Below are positions 1 through 4,483 of a DNA stretch of 6,313 nt, piece after piece. Numbering within the stretch: the stretch's first letter is position 1; the number at the start of each line of letters is the position of its first letter. Both the position numbers and the translations under genes were made by a program. The stretch comes from Thermodesulfobacteriota bacterium (GTDB lineage: Bacteria > Desulfobacterota > Syntrophobacteria > BM002). The DNA lies in contig CAMYLW010000098.1 in the NCBI GenBank assembly GCA_947259475.1, positions 1-6,313 of the forward strand. Reading direction: 5' to 3'. The notes under the pieces are model-generated. The model was not told the DNA's origin, ran no database searches, and worked only from the letters and a program-made list of their open reading frames with translations.

Positions 1-65
1 CTGGTAAGGGCAATACCAATCTGGTTGAGTCTCTTGATCTGTTCTTTGAGCCTATGATCTGACAA
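1..65 (-). CDS. N-terminus of a probable GAF-domain signalling protein (partial)
   Basis: An open frame enters from the left edge. It would start at a TTG codon (65-63) and give 21 codons inside the window. It is preceded by the Shine-Dalgarno-like AAGGGG (79-74, minus strand), 8 bases from the TTG, and an in-frame TAA lies just upstream, so no longer start exists. The translation includes RLKEQIKRLNQIGIALT. This resembles the short amphipathic helix that leads into GAF domains of sensor kinases and sigma-54 activators, where 'LxxLNxIGxALTS' is common. That family assignment is from memory on very few residues. The gene has the same direction as the two moeA genes, with a 259-base gap filled mainly by repeat DNA, so it may be transcribed separately. 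The opposite strand is also open here (3-62), but it has no start in the window and reads less convincingly. Confidence 0.42.
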   Translation of the reverse strand, partial: MSDHRLKEQIKRLNQIGIALT

Positions 66-73
66 AATGATTT

Positions 74-80
74 CCCCTTA
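74..80 (-). promoter_or_regulatory. Shine-Dalgarno sequence that decides a TTG start
   Basis: The minus strand reads TAAGGGG here, 8 bases before the TTG at 65-63. The TAA within it is an in-frame stop, which limits how far upstream the partial gene can begin. ATC and ATT codons lie between, but the spacing favours TTG. Confidence 0.42.
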
Positions 81-87
81 GGGTTTG

Positions 88-102
88 GACGCGTACCGCG
101 TC
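88..102. repeat. Perfect GC-rich hairpin
   Basis: GACGCG (88-93) and CGCGTC (97-102) are perfect inverted arms around the loop TAC. This compact 6-bp GC stem stands out in AT-rich surroundings, about 9 bases upstream of the Shine-Dalgarno sequence of the partial minus-strand gene. It has no T-run on either side, so it is not an intrinsic terminator. It could be an operator or an mRNA leader hairpin for that gene, or a fragment of a dispersed repeat. The sequence alone does not decide. Confidence 0.4.
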
Positions 103-150
103 ACGATTTAGAATATCCAATACCTGCAAATCCGCAATCTCACATCCCAT

Positions 151-340
151 AATCTAAAATCTGAAATCTCAAATTCCAATAATCAATGACCCAAACATAT
201 TTGGGGTTCTCTTTTTTTAAAATAATATGAAGGTTTGGAATTTTGAATTTCGGTCATTGCTATTTGTTTGTGATTTGGGTTTTGTGATTTGTAATTTCCA
301 TGCTTCAATCTGCAATCTACAATCTCAAATCTGCAATCTA
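151..340. repeat. Heptad-periodic intergenic repeat, copy 1
   Basis: This AT-rich element is built on a 7-base period. The left flank (151-178) is a run of AATCTNA-type heptads. The centre is a dyad with CAATGACC (184-191) facing GGTCATTG (252-259). The right side continues in heptads such as TTGTGAT (268-274 and 282-288) and ends in five successive NAATCTN units, mostly CAATCTN (306-340). Bases 176-330 match copy 2 at 2288-2442 without a gap, with about 12 mismatches (roughly 92% identity by hand count). The right end runs into the moeA-PBP gene: its stop codon (327-325) and its last residues (R-L-Q-I) are encoded by the CAATCTN units. I infer a dispersed, non-autonomous repeat, since no transposase is present. 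Confidence 0.85.
190..205. repeat. Hairpin inside repeat copy 1
   Basis: CCCAAA (190-195) and TTTGGG (200-205) form a perfect 6-bp stem with loop CATA. In copy 2 (2302-2317) one arm base is T instead of C, which still allows a G-U pair, so the fold is kept. A T-run (212-218) follows on the plus strand, so it would resemble a weak terminator for rightward transcription. No rightward gene needs one here. For the leftward moeA-PBP transcript the U-tract is on the wrong side. Confidence 0.5.
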
Positions 341-2253
341 GAGCCCGTCGCCCGCACATCATAGCCGCCCAGCGCCATTACCTGATTTTTAAATTCTTGG
401 GTAGCAATGACCTGGAGAAGACTTTGCACCAGTGGATTGTCATAATGGACGGCGGGAATCACCAGATCATATCGTTCAGTGGTTACCGGTATAAAATCGA
501 GATTCAAGGCCTGAGCCGCCGCATGAATTCCCATACCCACATCACCACTGCCACTCAACACATCCACTGCCACAGCCATGTGGGTGTACTCTTCCCGTTG
601 ATAACCATCAATGGTAGCAGGATCAATGCCCAATTGTCCAAGTTGCCAATCCAGAAGAATCCTCGTGCCAGAGCCTGACTGCCGATTCACGAAACTAATC
701 CCATCCCGACACAGATCTTCCAAACCGTTGATGGACTTTGGATTACCGGACGCAACTATCAGCCCCTGTTCCCGGTGAACCAGAGTCACCAAGTATGCCT
801 CGATTCCCGGCAGGTAACGATCGATATATGAGATATTGTATTCACCGCTTTCAGTGTCCAGTAAGTGGGAGCCGGCCAAATGCGCAGTGCCTTTCCTCAG
901 AGCCAGGAGACCACCCAGGCTGCCAACATTGCTTGAAGCCAGGTTAATTTTTGGCTCACGCTTGTTCAACAGGTTGGCAATGAGATCCAGGGTCATGTCA
1001 TGGCTGCCCGCCACTACCAGGGTGCGCTCAATGCCTTGCCTGCTCGTCAGTAAGGTGACAGGGTGTGATTCTGAGTCTGTAACACCCTCCACCGTGTCCG
1101 GAATTCTCAAAAAACCGTTCGCCTGAGTTAGAGAGGTGATAGAGCCTGCTCCTCTCGGCAATGGAGTGGCCATGAGGTGTTCACCGACCCTGCCCAGATT
1201 CACTCGCAGAAATTCTTCAACACCCAGCTTGGAAGGGATCTTCTGAGATGGATAAGCTTCCACCTGCTCAGGTTCCGACTCCTCCAACCCTTGCATCCTG
1301 TAGAGGAGTGGGCGCACAAATTGTTCCATGCTGATGATGGCGGAAACCGGATAGCCTGGATTGCCGACCACCGGTTTTCCCTGGATCTCCCCGAGAACAG
1401 TTGGTTTGCCCGGCATTATTGCCACCCCGTGTACCAGCACTTCTCCCAATTCAGCTATCAGGTTAGCCGTATGGTCTTCAGAGCCGGCAGACGACCCGGC
1501 GTTGATAATGACCAGGTCATATTTGCCGGCAACCGTCTCTAACAGCACCTGGCGCAACCTATCAGGATCGTCTGGTATTATAGGGTGACGATCACATTGG
1601 CCGCCCCATTGGCGAACCAGATTCACCAGAACCCAGGAGTTGAATTCTATAATCTCTCCCGGAGGTACTGCCTCCATCTTTTTTACATCTTCAGCCTCCA
1701 CCAGTTCATTGCCGGTGGGGATGATCAGCACCTGGGGCTGCCGCTTCACCTTCAGCTCCAGAATGCCCGCTGCCAAAAGGGCCCCTAAGTCATAAGCAGT
1801 AAGCAGATGGTTTTGAGGCAGCAGGAGTTCTGTGGCCACAATGTCTTCGCCAACTTTGCGCACGTGCTGCCAGGGGTAAGCAGCAGCCTGGATCTCCACC
1901 TTCTGCTCATCAAGCTGGTGGATATTCTCCACCATGATGACTGCATCGGCGTCAGCAGGCATGGGCTGGCCTGTATTAATCCAGTTGGCATCAGTTCCCA
2001 GTTCCAGTTGCATTGGACTTTCCTGGGTGGCGCCAAAGGTACGTTCAGCTTGGACCGAAATGCCATCCATGGCCGCCGAATGAAAAGTTGGGGCTGAAAA
2101 GCGTGCAAAAACGGGGGCCGCAGTTACCCGACCGACAGAGTCAAAACTTGGTACAGTCTCCCCCGAAAGCATGCCATCCACATTCCAATATCCCAGGAAG
2201 ATCTCTCGCGCCTCTTCCAGGGACTTCATTTTTAAATAGATTCGGCGAGACAT
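325..2253 (-). CDS. MoeA-type molybdopterin molybdenumtransferase fused to a C-terminal PBP-like domain
   Basis: MoeA inserts molybdate into adenylated molybdopterin, the final general step of Mo-cofactor synthesis in the cytoplasm. Residues 1-175 form the MoeA N-terminal part (AMDGISV at 61-67, GEDI at 135-138). Residues 173-320 are the MoaB/MogA-like molybdopterin-binding fold (PTGNEL 179-184, NAGSSAGSED 251-260, PGKPT 281-285, GNPGYP 297-302). Residues 320-405 form MoeA domain IV. Residues 410-635 are an added domain resembling the PBP-like family found on some MoeA and ModE-type proteins (GSHDM 416-420, RQSGSGTR 524-531, DVGMGIHAAA 571-580). A plain MoeA has about 410 residues. No signal peptide is seen, so the extra domain is probably a cytoplasmic oxyanion or pterin sensor (inference). 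The start at 2253 has only a weak AGG upstream; ATG at 2229 is an alternative. The stop lies inside repeat copy 1. It follows the other moeA by 183 bases in the same direction. Confidence 0.9.
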   Translation of the reverse strand: MSRRIYLKMKSLEEAREIFLGYWNVDGMLSGETVPSFDSVGRVTAAPVFARFSAPTFHSAAMDGISVQAERTFGATQESPMQLELGTDANWINTGQPMPADADAVIMVENIHQLDEQKVEIQAAAYPWQHVRKVGEDIVATELLLPQNHLLTAYDLGALLAAGILELKVKRQPQVLIIPTGNELVEAEDVKKMEAVPPGEIIEFNSWVLVNLVRQWGGQCDRHPIIPDDPDRLRQVLLETVAGKYDLVIINAGSSAGSEDHTANLIAELGEVLVHGVAIMPGKPTVLGEIQGKPVVGNPGYPVSAIISMEQFVRPLLYRMQGLEESEPEQVEAYPSQKIPSKLGVEEFLRVNLGRVGEHLMATPLPRGAGSITSLTQANGFLRIPDTVEGVTDSESHPVTLLTSRQGIERTLVVAGSHDMTLDLIANLLNKREPKINLASSNVGSLGGLLALRKGTAHLAGSHLLDTESGEYNISYIDRYLPGIEAYLVTLVHREQGLIVASGNPKSINGLEDLCRDGISFVNRQSGSGTRILLDWQLGQLGIDPATIDGYQREEYTHMAVAVDVLSGSGDVGMGIHAAAQALNLDFIPVTTERYDLVIPAVHYDNPLVQSLLQVIATQEFKNQVMALGGYDVRATGSRLQI

Positions 2254-2273
2254 AACAAGTGCCTAAGATACTC

Positions 2274-2445
2274 CAAAATCTAAAATCCCAATAATCAATG
2301 ATCCAAACATATTTGGGCTTCTCTTTTTTTAAGATGATATGGAGGTTTGTAATTTTGAATTTCGGTCATTGTTATTTGTTTGTTATTTGGGTTTTGTGAT
2401 TTGTAATTTTCATGTTTCAATCTGCAATCAACAATCTTAAATTCT
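2274..2445. repeat. Heptad-periodic intergenic repeat, copy 2
   Basis: This is the second copy of the element seen at 151-340, and it nearly fills the 183-base gap between the two moeA genes. Bases 2288-2442 align ungapped with 176-330 (offset exactly 2112). The central dyad is retained (CAATGATC at 2296-2303 facing GGTCATTG at 2364-2371), as is the internal hairpin (2302-2317). Its left AAAATCT flank is shorter than in copy 1 and ends about 20 bases from the moeA-PBP start codon. Its right end supplies the stop codon and the final Ile of the upstream moeA (2437-2442). Any separate promoter for moeA-PBP would have to lie in this element or in the adjacent 20 bases. Confidence 0.85.
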
Positions 2446-3669
2446 TATCACCTCAACTGTCTCTCCTGCATAAAGTCCTTCGGCATGTCGATGGATACAA
2501 ATAAGGCCATCAGCGTGTACCAAGGTGGAAATCAAAGCGGATTCACCAAAAATGGGGTCAGCTGTGAGACCGCTGTCTTCTTGCCGCAGCCTCACCCGGA
2601 CAAAGTCTTCCCTTCCTTGTTTTGAGGCCACGTTTCGACTCAGTTGAGCCTGGATCGGCCTCCCTTCCCCCAGGGATAATGCGGTTCCGCTAAGGTAAGA
2701 CATGAAGGGACGCACCAGCACTTGGAAAACCACCATTGCCGAAGCCACATGACCGGGAAGACCCCAAAAGCCTTTTTCACCTGTTTTAACCAGGATAGTG
2801 GGCTTGCCGGGGCTTATCGCCACTCCATGAACCAGAACCTCACTGTGGTTGAGCGAGGTTAAGACGTCCAGAGTTAAATCGCGGCTGCCCACCGAAGATC
2901 CGCCCGAGATAAGGCAGATATCTGCGCCATCAAGTGCCTGTTGACATTTGGTCCGCAGTTCTGAGAACTGATCGGGAGCTAAACCTAACAGCAGCGGCAC
3001 TCCCCCACACTCTCTTACCATGGCTGCCAGACTGTGGGAATTGATGTCTCGCAGTTCTCCTGGCCGGGGGTCTTGTTCAACGGGGACGATCTCGTCGCCG
3101 GTGCTGATGATTGCCGCTTTCGGTTGCCGCCTTACTGTTATCTTTTCTTGACCCAGCCCGGCCAGCAGACCAATTTCCTGCGCTCTGAGTCGCCTCCCTG
3201 CCTGCAATGCCACCTGACCGGCACTAAAGTCATCACCGGGTCGGATCACGTTTTCCAGCGGGGCCACACTGCGGCTGATAGCCACGCTCCGCTGGTCCAG
3301 CTCTTCGGTGTATTCCACCATGACCACACTGTCCGCGCCTGCAGGAAGCATGCCTCCAGTGGGAATCCTGGCCGCCTTGCCGTTGCTCATCTCGAGTGCC
3401 GGGATCTCTCCCATGACCACCTCACCCACAATCTCTAGGAGGGAAGGTAAACTCTCTGAGGCGCCAAAGGTATCCTGAGCTCTGACCGCATAGCCGTCAA
3501 CAGTAGAGCGGATGAAAGGTGGTAGGTCCTCTTTGCTGACAATGGGTTCCGCCAGCACTCGGTTCAACCCCTGAGCCAGAGGAATCTCTTCAGTGTCGAG
3601 GAGAGGGAATCGTTGGAACTCACCCCACACCTGTTCGCGGGTTTTTACCTTGAAAAAACCTGTCTTCAC
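2437..3669 (-). CDS. moeA: Molybdopterin molybdenumtransferase MoeA
   Basis: The protein has 410 residues, the usual length for MoeA, which catalyses metal insertion into adenylated molybdopterin. Conserved elements in order: TVDGYAVR (56-63, with the catalytic-region Asp), the GGMLPAGADSVVMVE block (105-119), PGDD (144-147), then the molybdopterin-binding fold with STGDEI (189-194), SGGSSVGSRD (255-264), SPGKPT (286-291) and GLPGH (303-307). It ends with the domain IV motif GREDFVRVRL (352-361). The usual GLPGNPVSA is GLPGHVASA here, a variant I believe occurs in other anaerobes. The start codon is GTG, preceded only by a weak purine stretch (GAAGAAAAAC), so the exact start is less certain than the gene. 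It is the first of two tandem MoeA-type genes. The two paralogues differ widely in sequence, so the duplication is not recent. The TAA stop lies inside repeat copy 2. Confidence 0.94.
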   Translation of the reverse strand: MKTGFFKVKTREQVWGEFQRFPLLDTEEIPLAQGLNRVLAEPIVSKEDLPPFIRSTVDGYAVRAQDTFGASESLPSLLEIVGEVVMGEIPALEMSNGKAARIPTGGMLPAGADSVVMVEYTEELDQRSVAISRSVAPLENVIRPGDDFSAGQVALQAGRRLRAQEIGLLAGLGQEKITVRRQPKAAIISTGDEIVPVEQDPRPGELRDINSHSLAAMVRECGGVPLLLGLAPDQFSELRTKCQQALDGADICLISGGSSVGSRDLTLDVLTSLNHSEVLVHGVAISPGKPTILVKTGEKGFWGLPGHVASAMVVFQVLVRPFMSYLSGTALSLGEGRPIQAQLSRNVASKQGREDFVRVRLRQEDSGLTADPIFGESALISTLVHADGLICIHRHAEGLYAGETVEVIRI

Positions 3670-3681
3670 GTTTTTCTTCGT

Positions 3682-3739
3682 CTCGTTCTTTGGTATTCCG
3701 TTGATAGAGGAGAAGTTTTTATATCACGGAGAGAACGAG
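3682..3739. repeat. 8-bp inverted arms flanking the probable moeA promoter
   Basis: CTCGTTCT (3682-3689) and AGAACGAG (3732-3739) are perfect inverted copies 42 bases apart. On the minus strand the distal arm lies in the spacer just upstream of the -10 candidate, and the proximal arm lies in the leader about 13 bases before the GTG start. They may be paired operator half-sites or an mRNA hairpin base. An 8-bp match over this distance could also be chance. Confidence 0.3.
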
Positions 3740-3747
3740 CAAAACAA
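3718..3747 (-). promoter_or_regulatory. Possible moeA promoter
   Basis: On the minus strand TTGTTT (3747-3742) and TATAAA (3723-3718) are separated by 18 bases, a fair match to a housekeeping sigma factor site. Transcription would start near 3711, giving a leader of about 40 bases before the GTG at 3669. No ModE-type operator was recognised. Confidence 0.35.
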
Positions 3748-3819
3748 CAGTTTTTGGGCTGGGTTCTAACGGCCGCGAGCTCGCTGGAGCACGTTAGCTG
3801 TGCTAGGTGTGCAGTGGTT

Positions 3820-3938
3820 GTCCTATTGACGCGACGGCATAAAACTCAGTGCCTCCACCTTGAAACCGAGAAGTTAAACCGTCCAGCGGTTCGTGGTCAC
3901 TTCATTCACCGGGCTCAAGAGGGCGTCATTCTCAAGTG
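3820..3938 (+). ncRNA. Possible divergent 5S rRNA or other structured RNA
   Basis: The stretch 3855-3900 resembles the central part of 5S rRNA. It has a loop-C-like CCACCTTGAAAC, then GAGAAGTTAAAC (the near-invariant 'GAAGUUAA' region), then CGTCCAGCG, then GTGGTCAC where 5S has GAUGGUAC. GACGG (3833-3837) can pair with CCGTC (3879-3883), followed by a bulged CA as in helix II. TGACGC (3827-3832) can pair with GCGTCA (3923-3928) as a closing helix. Against this, the span between those arms is only 102 bases, helix III is weak, the 3' half does not match well, and a competing hairpin exists at 3877-3891. It may be coincidental or a decayed copy. Boundaries are approximate. Confidence 0.25.
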
Positions 3939-3968
3939 AAACTCGGTTGCTCGTGCACACTCGTTCAA

Positions 3969-4115
3969 TTAATCAGTGCACTCTACACACAGACCGTGCT
4001 CATCGATGCAGCCATCGCAATGCATTCGCCGGCAGACTCTACACTCGTGGGGAGCTAAGATGTCGTCCTTCTCATGTACCTCACCGCATGCCACACATGC
4101 AAAATCCTCACTCAT
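3969..4115 (-). CDS. Small eight-cysteine zinc-finger-like protein (48 residues)
   Basis: The function is unknown. The 48 residues contain four CxxC pairs (C7/C10, C25/C28, C33/C36, C43/C46) plus four histidines (14, 23, 32, 40). The spacing is C-x2-C-x14-C-x2-C-x4-C-x2-C-x6-C-x2-C. Eight ligands in this order fit two zinc ions in a cross-brace or treble-clef arrangement like RING or FYVE fingers, although the short HECRVCRRMHCDGC core is not diagnostic. The protein is acidic and has no signal peptide or membrane segment, so it should be cytosolic. The ATG at 4115 is chosen because AAGGGGG (4129-4123) lies 7 bases upstream and a good promoter lies just beyond. The frame stays open to an ATG at 4172, but that start would fall upstream of the -10 element. 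It is transcribed away from the reductase gene and towards moeA, with about 300 bases before the latter. Confidence 0.7.
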   Translation of the reverse strand: MSEDFACVACGEVHEKDDILAPHECRVCRRMHCDGCIDEHGLCVECTD

Positions 4116-4122
4116 AGTTACA

Positions 4123-4131
4123 CCCCCTTCC
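4123..4131 (-). promoter_or_regulatory. Strong ribosome binding site of the small cysteine-rich gene
   Basis: The minus strand reads GGAAGGGGG, ending 7 bases before the ATG at 4115. It is the purine-rich site that fixes the start at 4115 rather than the in-frame ATG at 4172. Confidence 0.65.
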
Positions 4132-4153
4132 TTCGTAAGATGATATATTTGGC

Positions 4154-4182
4154 AAAATAGGTATGAATCCAACTGTTGTCAA
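4154..4182 (-). promoter_or_regulatory. Promoter for the small cysteine-rich gene
   Basis: On the minus strand a consensus TTGACA (4182-4177) is followed, after exactly 17 bases, by TATTTT (4159-4154). Transcription would begin near 4147 and give a leader of about 30 bases containing the strong Shine-Dalgarno sequence. It is the best-looking promoter in the window. Confidence 0.55.
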
Positions 4183-4354
4183 TGGGCAGTCGCAAGGCTA
4201 ATATGGCTAACCCTATCTTAATACGGGAGTGGAGTACCCCATGAACGCTCGTTTTTTTGTCGGAGTAATGTAACCAAAATTCCACTTGTTCGACTTACGT
4301 CAGCGAGTATCAAACGGGGCCTAGCGTGTTCGCTGAACTTGACTTCATTGATTC

Positions 4355-4412
4355 TTGACACTGATCACGGGAGCTTACTAATTTGCAATTATGTAAGAAT
4401 GTCTTATATTAT
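4355..4412 (+). promoter_or_regulatory. Probable promoter region of the disulfide reductase gene
   Basis: Two candidates overlap here. A perfect TTGACA (4355-4360) is followed after 15 bases by TACTAA (4376-4381), which is slightly short. TTGCAA (4383-4388) is followed after 16 bases by TATATT (4405-4410), which has better spacing but a weaker -35. Either leaves a leader of roughly 70-95 bases before the ATG at 4484. No OxyR- or PerR-type box was recognised. Confidence 0.4.
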
Positions 4413-4483
4413 AGTTGCTTGCAGTTGCCGAACACCGGAAACTGGCAAAAAATGCAGCACCTTTTTTCGAATAGGAAAGCGCC

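Larger units (their letters stand above)
3670..3968. other. Non-coding stretch dense in inverted repeats
   Basis: No convincing gene lies between moeA and the small cysteine-rich gene. The part near 3670-3750 holds the moeA promoter and leader. The rest is more GC-rich and full of short dyads. CTAACG (3766-3771) faces CGTTAG (3792-3797) and encloses the perfect 10-base palindrome GCGAGCTCGC (3775-3784). TGGAGCAC (3785-3792) faces GTGCCTCCA (3849-3857). AACCG (3877-3881) faces CGGTT (3887-3891). AACCGAG (3864-3870) faces CTCGGTT (3942-3948). This density suggests a structured RNA or the remnant of a mobile element. Confidence 0.5.
4116..4483. other. Divergent intergenic region between the small gene and the reductase gene
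   Basis: This 368-base region separates two divergently transcribed genes and holds promoters for both. Its middle (about 4190-4340) shows no credible coding frame. It contains a short direct repeat (GGCTAA at 4196-4201 and 4205-4210), a T-run (4251-4257) without a good stem before it, and a small dyad, GTTC-GCT-GAAC, near 4328-4338. None of these identifies a known regulator site. Confidence 0.5.

Noticed and set aside
190..218. Hairpin plus T-run as an intrinsic terminator for the moeA-PBP gene
   Set aside because: The T-run follows the stem only on the plus strand, whereas the gene is transcribed on the minus strand.
306..340. Short tandem repeats considered as a CRISPR array
   Set aside because: The units are 7 bases long with no spacers. 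CRISPR repeats are much longer and separated by unique spacers.
397..2108. Several open frames antisense to, or in another frame of, the moeA-PBP gene
   Set aside because: They are shadows of a strongly supported coding frame. None shows a domain or a start site of its own.
3764..3879. Integron attC-like site (TTCTAAC facing GTTAAAC)
   Set aside because: The left box violates the RYYYAAC consensus, the arms pair poorly beyond the boxes, and there is no integrase or cassette array in view.
3877..3900. tRNA T-arm-like sequence (GGTTCG)
   Set aside because: No acceptor stem or anticodon arm can be drawn around it. It is better explained as part of the dyad-rich segment.
3613..3939. Plus-strand open frame of 108 codons overlapping the moeA start
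   Set aside because: It starts inside moeA antisense, has no convincing ribosome binding site, and its translation shows no recognisable domain. Most of it crosses the dyad-rich non-coding segment.
4116..4172. N-terminal extension of the small cysteine-rich protein to an ATG at 4172
   Set aside because: That start would precede the -10 element of the best promoter and has no ribosome binding site, while the ATG at 4115 has a strong one.
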